Part shown: piece after piece, positions 48,338 through 57,500 of the stretch
Position numbering within the stretch: position 1 is the first letter of the stretch
Layout: each line of letters opens with the position of its first letter
Assembly: GCA_964541755.1 (NCBI GenBank)
Contig: CAZIRF010000007.1
Location: forward strand, 1-64,000
Length of the DNA: 64,000 nucleotides
Reading direction: 5' to 3'
Source of the DNA: CAZIRF01 sp964541755
GTDB taxonomy: Bacteria > Spirochaetota > Spirochaetia > Treponematales > Breznakiellaceae
Made by a program: the position numbers and the translations under genes
The notes under the pieces: model-generated
What the model was told of the DNA's origin: nothing
Databases searched by the model: none
Seen by the model: the letters and a program-made list of their open reading frames with translations, nothing else

Positions 48338-48988
48338 TCAAGGACCCGGGAAGGGGTCGGGCCTTTGAACAGGGGGCTTCCGGACGCCACAGACAAGGCT
48401 TGAAAAGGAACGGATTCGCCAGTAGCCCTGTTCGGTTTTTGCCAAGTCCATGGGGCGGGGGCTTGAGGCTCCGCTCGAGGTGATATAGAGGGTGAGGGAG
48501 CCGTCGGCTCCAAGTGAATACCGGTTGCGCGAGAGCGTGAACTGCCAAGGGAAGGGCGGCTCTGCATACTTGTCTGCCGGGTTGCAATTGTTGATGCAGG
48601 ATTTTGCAATCCAGGGGCGGTCGGCGAGTTGTTCAAGGAAAAAACGGGCTCGCGGTGAGAGAGCGGGGCCTTCGTCGACAAGGTCGCTATCGGCGGCAAG
48701 GCAGCGCAAGACGCAGGCCTCCCCAAGGTCTTTGTCTTTGCCATATATCAGGATGGCAGCCAAAAACGAGAGTGCTGCTCCTTGGGGATTCGATGCCTGT
48801 CTGTCGCGCAGGGCAAGAAAGCTTTCGATATCGGTAGGGAGCGCTTCGAGAAGGACATCTTCTTGCTGAAGATGCTCCACTTGGGTGCGGGAAAAAGAGG
48901 TAAAGATGGTAACCATGCCCAAAGGAAACACGAGTGCGAGGGTGGCCCCCAGTATCCAGCGGGTTAACCGTAATGATCTTTCGTGCAT
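48338..48988 (-). CDS. Membrane-anchored exported protein, function unknown
   Basis: 216 aa, not recognised. One N-terminal membrane helix or uncleaved signal (residues about 9-31, WILGATLALVFPLGMVTIF). The rest should be outside the cytoplasm: helical part (about 35-130) with a CVLRC pair and CINNC, then a beta-rich end with TLSRNRYSLGADGSLTLYI, SSGASSPRPMDL and RIRSFSSLVCGVRKP, which looks like a small conserved domain. Starts just upstream of the LuxR gene (31 nt gap), so they are likely co-transcribed and perhaps functionally paired. Confidence 0.7.
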   Translation of the reverse strand: MHERSLRLTRWILGATLALVFPLGMVTIFTSFSRTQVEHLQQEDVLLEALPTDIESFLALRDRQASNPQGAALSFLAAILIYGKDKDLGEACVLRCLAADSDLVDEGPALSPRARFFLEQLADRPWIAKSCINNCNPADKYAEPPFPWQFTLSRNRYSLGADGSLTLYITSSGASSPRPMDLAKTEQGYWRIRSFSSLVCGVRKPPVQRPDPFPGP

Positions 48989-49095
48989 GGCTACAGCCTA
49001 CGACGCATCTCGCCTTCGTGCAAGCGCAGGCAGTCGACCCCTGCTCGGCTGGAACTGTCAGCCGAAGCAGTTTTGCAACCCACCGGGCGTTGTTA

Positions 49096-50430
49096 TCAGC
49101 CTTGAATCTTCTTCTCGGGCTCTCCCTTGTCTACTCCCGCCATAATGGCAAAGGCGATGAGCATGCAAGCGGCACCATACAAAAAGATGCCCGGGTAGCC
49201 GACGGTATCGATAATGAGGCCGGTAAGTGGCGGCGAGGTGATCGCCGCGGCCTGCGAAAAGGTGTAGTAGAGCCCGGTGTAGATGCCCATGGTGGAAAAA
49301 CTCGCCATCTGCCAGAGCATGGGGAAGGAATTCGTCACGATGCTCACCCAAAAGGTCCCGAATACAAAGAGGAGGGCCCAAAAGAGGCCCATGCGTGCGC
49401 CGCCGACGAGGCCCAGGGCTTTGGTAATCGGGAGGAAGAAGAAGAGGAGGACCAGAAGGCCGGTAAGGATAAGGAGTGATACCCGTATGGTCTTCTTGCG
49501 CCCCAAGCGGTGGGCAAGATAGCCGGAGGGGACGGCGAAGAGGGCGTAGGCTATTCCCACCATGCCCGCGGCCATGGGGGCGTTGCCCATGCTCGTGCCC
49601 AGTATGTTCACACTGTATTTACCTATAAAAGGAAGTATGCCCTGGTAGCCCAGGAACCAGAAAAAGAGGGCAAAGAGGATGCGAAGGGCGCTCTTGTCCG
49701 ATCCCAATGCCTTCATCGAGGCGAGAAATGGAACTGATTCCTCGCTGCCGGCCGTGTCGCCCTCTCCGCGCGAGACGGGTTTCTCGCGGATAAAGCGGGC
49801 GAGGAAGATGACCGCAAGGATGACGAGGAGGCCCGCGATGGGGAAGGGGAGGCGGTCTTTGGTGGCCCCCAAGAGCGGCAGAATGATGTCCACATCCATG
49901 AGTTTTGCGAGGCCTACCGTCCCCACAATGGCCGCGATGCCCCCCATGGTGTTGATGACCCCGTTTGCCTCCGAACGCAGATCGCCGGGGATGAGGTCCG
50001 GCATGAGGGCGACGACGGGCCCGCGGGCGGCCTGCTTGAAGAGGTTGAGGGCGAATACAACGACGAGTCCGGCAATGAGGGACTGTTCGAGCGACCAGGG
50101 GATGAGCGCAAAGAGGATGGCAGTAATCGGCAGGGTAACGAGGATGAAGGGCATACGCCGGCCGATGGGGGTTCTCGTGCGGTCCGACCAAGCCGATATC
50201 ACCGGTATGAGGAGTATGGCAAGGGCGTTGTCCAGGGCCATGAGAGATCCCACGAGCCACTCCTGCTTGATCCAGCGCCCCAAAAAGATGGGCAGATAGC
50301 TGTCGTAGAGGGGGTCCATCAGTCCCATGGTGAAGAAACCCGCACCTATAAGGAAGGTAAGCGGCATCCATGGGCGAAATTGCGAACGATCACCCGTTTT
50401 CTTTACTTCTATCGCATCTTGTGTGGACAT
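49096..50430 (-). CDS. MFS transporter, GPH/SLC45-like sugar or cation symporter
   Basis: 444 aa with about 12 membrane helices. The loop AWSDRTRTPIGRRMPFIL matches the D-R-x(4-6)-G-R-R-x-P motif of sucrose/GPH-type sugar:cation symporters, and LGRKKTIRVSLL is the second-half copy. Middle charged loop about 205-235. ATG 50430 is preceded by AGGAGGAC. Single gene, divergent from the tRNA-Thr/rpmG operon. The substrate is probably a sugar, not established. Confidence 0.88.
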   Translation of the reverse strand: MSTQDAIEVKKTGDRSQFRPWMPLTFLIGAGFFTMGLMDPLYDSYLPIFLGRWIKQEWLVGSLMALDNALAILLIPVISAWSDRTRTPIGRRMPFILVTLPITAILFALIPWSLEQSLIAGLVVVFALNLFKQAARGPVVALMPDLIPGDLRSEANGVINTMGGIAAIVGTVGLAKLMDVDIILPLLGATKDRLPFPIAGLLVILAVIFLARFIREKPVSRGEGDTAGSEESVPFLASMKALGSDKSALRILFALFFWFLGYQGILPFIGKYSVNILGTSMGNAPMAAGMVGIAYALFAVPSGYLAHRLGRKKTIRVSLLILTGLLVLLFFFLPITKALGLVGGARMGLFWALLFVFGTFWVSIVTNSFPMLWQMASFSTMGIYTGLYYTFSQAAAITSPPLTGLIIDTVGYPGIFLYGAACMLIAFAIMAGVDKGEPEKKIQG

Positions 50431-50559
50431 GCTGTCCTCCTGAGAGTATTGTGGATGCATTCTGTAAAAAAGCAAAGAAGAAGAGGCAAGAAATGTGTGA
50501 AACCATTTTGGTGCCGGGCGGCGCAGGTTGGAGTGCAAGAGTTTTTTGGATTTCATCGC

Positions 50560-50588
50560 TTGACATAAACGGGAGTCTTTGCTAGTTT
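50560..50588 (+). promoter_or_regulatory. Promoter of the tRNA-Thr-rpmG-tRNA-Trp-secE-nusG operon
   Basis: TTGACA (50560-50565), 17-nt spacer, TAGTTT (50583-50588), about 40 nt before the tRNA. The best consensus promoter in this part. Confidence 0.7.
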
Positions 50589-50631
50589 ACCCGGGCGTCG
50601 AATGGCGCACATCGATTTTAATTGATGTTTT

Positions 50632-50704
50632 GCCCTTGTAGCTCAGTCGGTAGAGTACATCCATGGTAAGGATGTGGTCAGCGGTTCGATTCCGCTCGAG
50701 GGCT
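50632..50704 (+). tRNA. tRNA-Thr (GGT)
   Basis: 73 nt cloverleaf. Acceptor GCCCTTG pairs with CGAGGGC (one G-U), D arm GCTC/GAGT, anticodon stem CATCC/GGATG around loop ATGGTAA (anticodon GGT), T arm with GGTTCGATTCC. CCA is not encoded. Confidence 0.97.
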
Positions 50705-50812
50705 ATTTCACCGATGTCATTTTTTGTACGTAGTTGACCCTGTGCCGTTGTGGCAGGGTATCGCTCCGGATTCGGTGTGTTTCAAGGTTCCGCAATTGTA
50801 AGGGGATGCCAA

Positions 50813-50983
50813 ATGGCCAAGAAAACCAGTGTCGAGTTGGTCGCTCTGCAGTGCACCGAGTGCAAACGCAAGAACTATACGACCGAAAAGAATCGTCGCA
50901 ATATCCAGGAAAAACTTGAGTTCAACAAGTACTGCAAGTTTGACCGAAAACACACGCTTCACCGCGAGACGAAGATCAAGTAG
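50813..50983 (+). CDS. rpmG: Ribosomal protein L33
   Basis: 56 aa large-subunit protein. Sequence is clear (VELVALQCTECKRKNYTTEK...KFDRKHTLHRETKIK). One CxxC pair is present (CTEC), but the second pair is reduced to a single Cys (YCKFD), so the full four-Cys zinc site is missing. ATG 50813 follows AGGGG. Lies between two tRNA genes, the usual order before secE-nusG. Confidence 0.97.
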   Translation: MAKKTSVELVALQCTECKRKNYTTEKNRRNIQEKLEFNKYCKFDRKHTLHRETKIK

Positions 50984-51069
50984 TATACACCGGCGCGTGC
51001 GCCGGGCGACTTTGGGGTCGCAGTGGTGTATGGGCAATCTGTCGTTTTGACGGCTTGCGCATTCACCAT

Positions 51070-51142
51070 AGGCCAGTAGCTCTAATGGTAGAGCGTCGGT
51101 CTCCAAAACCGAATGTTGTGGGTTCGAGTCCTACCTGGCCTG
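51070..51142 (+). tRNA. tRNA-Trp (CCA)
   Basis: 73 nt cloverleaf. Acceptor AGGCCAG/CTGGCCT, anticodon stem TCGGT/ACCGA with loop CTCCAAA (anticodon CCA), T arm GGTTCGAGTCC. CCA tail is not encoded. Classic position before secE. Confidence 0.97.
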
Positions 51143-51188
51143 TATCAGTTTTTCTGTCTGCTTGCAGGCGTATCCGGAGAGGGTTGGC

Positions 51189-51368
51189 ATGAAAAAGATT
51201 ATACAGTTCTTCAAGGAAAGTTACGCCGAGCTTCGCAAGGTTGTGTGGCCTGGGCGTGACGATGTCGTCAGTTCAGTCAAGGTTGTGATTGTATCAACAG
51301 TAATCGCTGCTCTCCTTTTGTGGGCGGTGGATTCTTTGCTTTTCCTTGGCGTCAATCTCGTTTTCTAG
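51189..51368 (+). CDS. secE: Preprotein translocase subunit SecE
   Basis: 59 aa, the short single-helix SecE. The conserved amphipathic helix FFKESYAELRKVVWPGRDDV is followed by one membrane helix (about residues 32-54). It stabilises SecY in the export channel. ATG 51189 is preceded by GAGAGGG. nusG follows after 12 nt. Confidence 0.97.
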   Translation: MKKIIQFFKESYAELRKVVWPGRDDVVSSVKVVIVSTVIAALLLWAVDSLLFLGVNLVF

Positions 51369-51380
51369 TAAAGGAAAAGC

Positions 51381-51938
51381 ATGGCTGGTGCATGGTACGT
51401 ACTTCATACTTATTCAGGGTATGAAAACAAAATCGAAAAGACTATTCGCATGTTGATTGATCATGGCGATCTCGATGGAGAGGTTGTCCTTGATGTCAAA
51501 ATCCCCTCGGAAGAAGTGGTTGAGGTTCGCGACGGCAAGAAGCGTACTCTCAGCAAGAAATATCTTCCCGGGTATATCCTTATTCAAATGGATCTTCCCG
51601 ATCTTACCTGGAAGGCTGTTTGCTCCCAGATCAAGAAAATTCAGGGTGTTACCGGCTTTGTCGGTACCCCGGCCAATAAAAAGCCGGTTCCTCTGTCTCC
51701 CGAAGAGGCTCGCGCCATCCTTCTCAAGGCCGGTGATATCAAGGGTGAGCGTGTTGCCCGTCCTCGTCAATCCTTCAATGTGGGTGAACAGGTCAAGATT
51801 ATCGAGGGGCCTTTCGAGTCCTTCACCGGTTCTATTGAAGAAGTCAATGTAGAGAAGAGCAAGCTCAAGGTTATGGTGGGCATTTTTGGTCGGGCCACGC
51901 CTGTTGAGGTTGATATCCTTCAAGTCGAGAAGATTTAG
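51381..51938 (+). CDS. nusG: Transcription termination/antitermination factor NusG
   Basis: 185 aa. NGN domain (WYVLHTYSGYENKIEKTI; LPGYILIQMDL) and C-terminal KOW domain (FNVGEQVKIIEGPFESFTGS). Binds RNA polymerase and links it to Rho and ribosomes. Normal length; AGGAAAAG as ribosome site. Confidence 0.98.
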   Translation: MAGAWYVLHTYSGYENKIEKTIRMLIDHGDLDGEVVLDVKIPSEEVVEVRDGKKRTLSKKYLPGYILIQMDLPDLTWKAVCSQIKKIQGVTGFVGTPANKKPVPLSPEEARAILLKAGDIKGERVARPRQSFNVGEQVKIIEGPFESFTGSIEEVNVEKSKLKVMVGIFGRATPVEVDILQVEKI

Positions 51939-52180
51939 GCTGATACCTGTCGGGTATTGAGTCTGTTTTTGGGGCGGCCTGTGGTCGCTCTGCGTCGGAT
52001 GATAGCGAACGGATTGTTTGACGATATGTGTTTTTTGAAAAGCAGCGCACCAGCGCTTCTCATATCCGGGGTGTTTGCACTCCGGGAGGTGTTACCTCCA
52101 AAGATGGGAGTTTCCGCCTTGAGCGGGGACGCTACCCCGAATGGCATGCTGTTCGGGTATACCACAACAGGAGAACTTAG
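51939..52180 (+). promoter_or_regulatory. Structured leader before rplK
   Basis: 242 nt gap with several short stems: AGCGC/GCGCT near 52043, GGAGGT-GTT-ACCTCC (52085-52099), and GGGG/CCCC near 52125-52138. In many bacteria the rplK-rplA leader is the site where L1 represses its own synthesis; I cannot point to the L1-binding motif here, so this is by position and structure. Confidence 0.4.
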
Positions 52181-52612
52181 ATGGCAAAGAAGAAGGTCAC
52201 CGCCATTGTCAAGCTGCAGTGTCCTGCAGGCAAGGCGACCCCTGCACCGCCCGTCGGTCCGGCTCTCGGTCCGCATGGTGTCAGTGCGCCCCAGTTTGTC
52301 CAGCAGTTCAATGATCGAACCAAGACCATGGAAGCGGGGCTTATTATCCCTGTCGTCCTTACGGTCTATTCGGACAAGTCGTTCTCGTTTATCCTCAAGA
52401 CCCCGCCCGCTGCCGTTCTTATCAAGAAGGCAACCGGTGTCGACAAGGGATCTGGCGAGCCCCAGAAGGTGAAGGTTGGAAAGCTCTCTCAGGCAAAGCT
52501 TGTCGAGATCGCCACGCTCAAGATGCCCGACCTCAATGCGGTCGATCTTGAAGGTGCCAAGCGGATTATCGCCGGTACCGCCCGTTCCATGGGTATAGAG
52601 GTGGAGGCCTGA
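52181..52612 (+). CDS. rplK: Ribosomal protein L11
   Basis: 143 aa. N-terminal KLQCPAGKATPAPPVGPALG and C-terminal rRNA-binding MPDLNAVDLEGAKRIIAGTARSMG are intact; thiostrepton-region prolines present. Part of the GTPase-associated centre. Preceded by AGGAGAA; rplA follows after 1 nt. Confidence 0.99.
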   Translation: MAKKKVTAIVKLQCPAGKATPAPPVGPALGPHGVSAPQFVQQFNDRTKTMEAGLIIPVVLTVYSDKSFSFILKTPPAAVLIKKATGVDKGSGEPQKVKVGKLSQAKLVEIATLKMPDLNAVDLEGAKRIIAGTARSMGIEVEA

Positions 52613-52613
52613 T

Positions 52614-53294
52614 ATGAAACACGGTAAAAATTATCGGGAGACCCTCAAGAAGTACGATCCCGTTGCTCAATACGATCTTTCTGCTGCTGCAGAGAAGGTG
52701 AAGGAGCTCTCTTGGGCGAAGTTTGATGAGACCATTGATGTTTCGGTCAAGCTCAATCTCAAGAAGAGTCAGACGGTTCGTGATACAGTCGTTCTTCCCC
52801 ATCAGTTCCGCGGCGAGAAGAAAATCCTCGTATTCTGCAAGAGCGAAAAAGAGCAGGAAGCCCTCGATGCCGGTGCGGCCTTCGTTGGTTCCGATGACCT
52901 TATTGAAAAGATCAAGGGTGGTTGGCTCGACTTTGATGTCGCTGTGGCAACCCCCGACATGATGAAAGACGTCGGTAAATTGGGTATGGTTCTTGGTCGT
53001 CGCGGCCTCATGCCCAACCCCAAGACCGGTACGGTTACCTTTGATCTCAAATCTGCCCTTAGTGAACTCAAGAAGGGTCGTGTTGAATTCCGTGTCGACA
53101 AGACCGGCGTCATTCACCTCGCCATTGGCAAGGTTTCCATGGACAGCGAAAAGATTGCGGAAAACGTCCGTGCTTTCATGACCGAGCTCAAGAGGAAGAA
53201 GCCGCAGGATGCAAAGGGTGACTTTGTCATGTCTGTATCGCTCAGTTCCACCATGGGCCCCGGTGTATGGGTTGCCGTGAAGGATGAGGAGTAA
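52614..53294 (+). CDS. rplA: Ribosomal protein L1
   Basis: 226 aa. Clear family stretches include SVKLNLKKSQTVRDTVVLP, GRRGLMPNPKTGTVT and the C-terminal SLSSTMGPGVWV. Forms the L1 stalk and commonly represses its own operon. Immediately after rplK. Confidence 0.99.
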   Translation: MKHGKNYRETLKKYDPVAQYDLSAAAEKVKELSWAKFDETIDVSVKLNLKKSQTVRDTVVLPHQFRGEKKILVFCKSEKEQEALDAGAAFVGSDDLIEKIKGGWLDFDVAVATPDMMKDVGKLGMVLGRRGLMPNPKTGTVTFDLKSALSELKKGRVEFRVDKTGVIHLAIGKVSMDSEKIAENVRAFMTELKRKKPQDAKGDFVMSVSLSSTMGPGVWVAVKDEE

Positions 53295-53297
53295 TAT

Positions 53298-53837
53298 ATG
53301 GCTATCGTTGCAAACAAGATCCAGGAATACAAGACACAGGCAATTGGAGAGCTTAAGGCATCGTTTGAAACGGCGCCCGACTTCATCTTTGCCGATTACC
53401 GTGGGTTGACGGTCGCTCAGATCACCGAGCTTCGCACGCAGCTTCGTGCAAAGGAAGCGAGTTTCAAGGTTGTCAAAAACAATTTTGCCCGCGTCGCCTT
53501 TGAACAGCTCGATGTAAGTACTGTCGCCTCGTACCTTGTGGGTCCCACCGCTGTGGCCATCAGCCCCAAGGATTCCAATGAGATTGCCAAGATCCTCTTT
53601 GATTTTGCGAAGGAAGTTCCTGCGCTCAAAGTGAAGGGTGGCCTTGCTGGAAATACTGTCTATGATGCCGCTCAGGTTGAGGCTTTTTCGAAGCTTCCTG
53701 GCCGCAAGGAGCTCATCGCCATGTTGATGTCCGTCATGAACGGCCCGGCCCGCAACCTTGTGGGCGCCCTCAACGACATCAACGCCCGACTCGTCCGTAC
53801 TGTCAAGGCAATTGCCGACAAGAAGGGTGAGGCGTAA
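53298..53837 (+). CDS. rplJ: Ribosomal protein L10
   Basis: 179 aa. N-terminal rRNA-binding part (FADYRGLTVAQITELRTQLR; FKVVKNNFARVAF) and C-terminal helix (RNLVGALNDINARLVRTVKA) that carries the L12 dimers. Starts 3 nt after rplA. Confidence 0.99.
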   Translation: MAIVANKIQEYKTQAIGELKASFETAPDFIFADYRGLTVAQITELRTQLRAKEASFKVVKNNFARVAFEQLDVSTVASYLVGPTAVAISPKDSNEIAKILFDFAKEVPALKVKGGLAGNTVYDAAQVEAFSKLPGRKELIAMLMSVMNGPARNLVGALNDINARLVRTVKAIADKKGEA

Positions 53838-53850
53838 GAACCGTTTTTTC

Positions 53851-53890
53851 GGACTGTCAGGCTTCGGAATGCTGCCGTTCCTGTCAGTCC
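53851..53890 (+). other. Hairpin between rplJ and rplL
   Basis: GGACTGTCAGG (53851-53861) pairs with CCTGTCAGTCC (53880-53890) except for a T-T mismatch. No T-run follows, so it is more likely an mRNA-stability or translation-control structure than a terminator. Confidence 0.55.
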
Positions 53891-53959
53891 TTGAAAAGGC
53901 CCAAAGGGCCAACGCAATCCGTAGTGAATGCGAAGTGAATATGCCAAGGAGAAGATAAT

Positions 53960-54346
53960 ATGGCAGCGCTTACCACTGATCAGATTCTCGAAGCGATTTC
54001 CTCGATGACCGTTCTTGAGGTCTCCGAGCTCGTCAAGGCCATGGAAGAGAAGTTCGGCGTTTCCGCCGCAGCTCCCGTCGCCGTTGCCGCTGTTGCCGGC
54101 CCCGCCGCTGGTGCCGCTCCTGCCGAAGAGCAGACCGAGTTCAACGTTACCCTCAAGTCCTTTGAGGATGCGAAGAAGATCGCCGTTATCAAGGAAGTTC
54201 GAGCCGTTACCGGTTTGGGCCTCAAGGAAGCCAAGGATCTCGTTGAAGGCGCTCCCAAGCCCCTCAAGGAAGGTGTTTCCAAGGACGAAGCCAACAAGAT
54301 CAAGGAATCCATCACCGCCGCCGGTGGTGTCGTCGAGATTGCCTGA
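53960..54346 (+). CDS. rplL: Ribosomal protein L7/L12
   Basis: 128 aa. N-terminal dimer helix (ISSMTVLEVSELVKAMEEKF), Ala-rich hinge (about 33-52), and C-terminal factor-binding domain (KIAVIKEVRAVTGLGLKEAK; LVEGAPKPLKEGV). Separated from rplJ by 122 nt; strong AGGAGA. Confidence 0.99.
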   Translation: MAALTTDQILEAISSMTVLEVSELVKAMEEKFGVSAAAPVAVAAVAGPAAGAAPAEEQTEFNVTLKSFEDAKKIAVIKEVRAVTGLGLKEAKDLVEGAPKPLKEGVSKDEANKIKESITAAGGVVEIA

Positions 54347-54428
54347 TCTATTGGTTCCGGTATCGCAACCAGAACATGATTTTTTCGCTGCGACAAGTGG
54401 ATTATGCACGGCATGATTGCTTGTCCAT

Positions 54429-54460
54429 AATCTCAGGACCCCTTTTGGGGCCCTGAGATT
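54429..54460 (+). other. Strong hairpin between rplL and rpoB (attenuator/processing site)
   Basis: AATCTCAGG-A-CCCC, TTTT loop, GGGG-C-CCTGAGATT; 13 pairs with one A-C mismatch. The T-rich stretch that follows is weak (TCGTAGTCTTTT), so partial termination or RNase III cleavage is likely, as in the equivalent E. coli gap. Confidence 0.7.
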
Positions 54461-54527
54461 TCGTAGTCTTTTGACAGGTAAAAAAGAAGAGAGTCCGTAT
54501 GCGGACGGTGCCGACAGGGGGTAGCCA

Positions 54528-57500
54528 ATGGGTACAGGTGAAATGATCGCCAAGCGAAAGTACGTCGGGAAAGATATTGTCAATGTGATGGACCTTCCCG
54601 ACCTCATTGATATACAGCTTTCATCATATGAGCGCTTTCTTCAGCGCGAGCGCCTCAAGAATGGCGAGCCCCTCGATATTCAGGGCCTCGAAGAAGCGTT
54701 TCGGGTTACGTTCCCGATAGAGAGCCCCAACGGGGACATGATACTTGAATACGAATACTATACACTCGACGAGGAGAATATCAAATTCTCCGAGCAGGAG
54801 TGCAAGCATAAGGGTCTTACCTATGCGGTTCCGCTCAAGGCCCGCATCAACCTGATTTTCCAGACGACCGGCGAAATCCGTCAGAAGGATATCTACATGG
54901 GTGATATCCCGGTCATGACCGATCGGGGTACCTTCATTATAAACGGCGCCGAACGCGTTGTTGTATCCCAGATCCACCGTTCTCCCGGTGTAATCTTCTC
55001 GCACGAGAAGGGAATTTACTCTTCCCGTATCATTCCCTACCGTGGTTCCTGGCTTGAATTCGAGATTGACCAAAAGCGTGAACTTATCTATGCAAAGGTC
55101 GACCGGAAGAAACGCATTCTTGGCACGATTTTCCTTCGCGCTTTGGGCTTTGAGTCCCGCGAAGAGATCATCAAGTCTTTCTATAAAGTCGAAACGGTTG
55201 CGGTTAAAGAGTCCCGTGATGATAAAGAGGCCCTTATTGGCCGTGTTCTTTCCAAGCCCGTCTATGCATCTGTTGATGGAGAAGAAAAGAAGATTTACCG
55301 CGCGGGCGAGAAGCTCCATCCACACGATGTCGACGAGCTCGTGTTGCACGGTGTCAAAGAGGTTGAACTGGTTGCCTTCGAGGCGGACGATTCACTCAAT
55401 TCGAACATGCTTCTCAACTGTTTTGAACGCGAAGAGATCAAATTCGTCAAAGAAGATCCCGAGCGCGATGAACCCTCTCGCGAAGACGCCCTCTCTGCGG
55501 TCTATGCAGTTCTTATGCCGGGGGAACCCATCACGGTGGAATCTGCAGAAAAGGATCTCATGGGCATGTTCTTTACGAGCCGTCGCTATGACCTCGGTCG
55601 TGTAGGCCGTTACAAGCTCAACAAGAAGTTTGACTTCGAGCCGCCTATCGAGGAGTACACCCTTACCAAGGACGATATCATTGCAACGATGAAGTTCCTT
55701 ATCAAGGTGTATGTTGGTGATGCCTATGTCGATGATATCGACCACCTGGGGAATCGCCGCGTCCGTTCTGTCGGCGAGCTCATGTCAAATACCCTCAAGA
55801 CCGCATTCTCCCGCATGGAGCGCATCGCCAAGGAGCGCATGTCCCTCAAGGAGACCGACACCATAAAGCCGCAGGATCTTGTGTCCATCAAACCGGTTGT
55901 TGCGGCGATCAAGGAGTTCTTTGGCTCCAGCCAGCTCTCCCAGTTCATGGATCAGGTAAATCCCCTTGCCGAACTCACCCACAAGCGCCGTCTCAACGCC
56001 TTGGGGCCCGGAGGTCTGTCCCGCGACCGTGCGAGCTTCGAGGTTCGTGACGTTCACTATACCCACTATGGTCGCATGTGCCCCATCGAGACGCCCGAAG
56101 GTCCGAATATCGGTCTTATTGTCTCGCTGGCAAACTATACCCGTGTCAACGAGTACGGCTTCCTTGAAACCCCGTACCGCAAGGTTTCCGGCGGCAAGGC
56201 GACCACCGACATTGAATACCTTTCTGCGATGGACGAAGACAAGTACTACATCGCCCAGGCTTCGGCCAAGGTTGATGAAAAGGGTGTCTTTGCCGATCCG
56301 CAGATATCCTGTCGTCGTCAGGGCGATTATACGACCCGCAGCCCGGAAGAGCTCCAGTACATGGATGTCTCACCCAAGCAGGTTATCAGTGTATCAGCTT
56401 CCCTGATTCCCTTCCTCGAGCACGACGATGCCAACCGCGCCCTCATGGGTTCGAACATGCAGCGTCAGGCCGTTCCCCTCATATTCCCCGAAGCACCCCG
56501 CGTCGGAACCGGTATGGAGGGCAAGTGTGCCTATGACTCGGGCGTTCTCATCAAGGCCAAGCAGGCCGGTACGGTTACCTTTGTCAGTTCAGAGAAGGTC
56601 GTCATCAAGCCCGAAGGGGCAAAGAGCGAGGCCGATTATCAGACCTACGACCTGGTCAAGTATCAGCGGACCAACCAGGACACCTGCTATAACCAGCGCC
56701 CCATCGTCAAACTTGGCGAAAAGGTGGTAAAGGGTCAGGTCCTTGCAGATGGTCCTGCCACCAAGGAAGGCGAGCTCGCGCTGGGTCGAAACATCCTCGT
56801 TGGCTTCATGCCTTGGAACGGGTACAACTACGAAGACTCGATCCTCATCTCCCAGCGTGTGGTCAAGGAGGACCTGTTTACCTCCATCCACATCAAGGAA
56901 TTTGTCACCGAGGTCCGCGAAACCAAGCTGGGGCCGGAGAAAATCACTCGCGATATCCCCAACACGAGCGAGAAGACCCTCGACAATCTCGATGGTGAAG
57001 GCATTATCTGCGTGGGCGCCAAGGTGCGCTCCGGTGATATCCTCGTCGGCAAGGTTACGCCCAAGAGCGAAACCGAAACCACCCCCGAGTTCAAGCTCCT
57101 CAATTCCATATTCGGTGAAAAGGCCAAGGAAGTACGCGACAGCTCGCTGCGTGTGCCGCACGGTATAGAGGGAACAATCATCGACATCCAGCGCCTCAAG
57201 CGCTCGGAGGGCGATGACCTCAACCCCGGCGTTGACGAAGTGGTCAAGGTGCTTATCGCGACCAAGCGCAAGCTTCGCGAAGGTGACAAGATGGCCGGTC
57301 GACACGGTAACAAGGGTGTTGTCGCCCGTATCCTCCCCATCGAGGACATGCCCTTCCTTGAGGATGGCACTCCTCTCGATATCTGCCTTACTCCGCTCGG
57401 CGTTCCCTCACGTATGAATATCGGGCAGCTCCTCGAGACCGAGCTTGGCTGGGCCGCTTCGACCCTCGATGAATGGTATTCGTCGCCGGTTTTCCAGTCG

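Noticed and set aside
49020..49095. Terminator of the MFS gene (stem TCGGCTG/CAGCCGA)
   Set aside because: No T-run after the stem in the direction of the gene; too weak to list.
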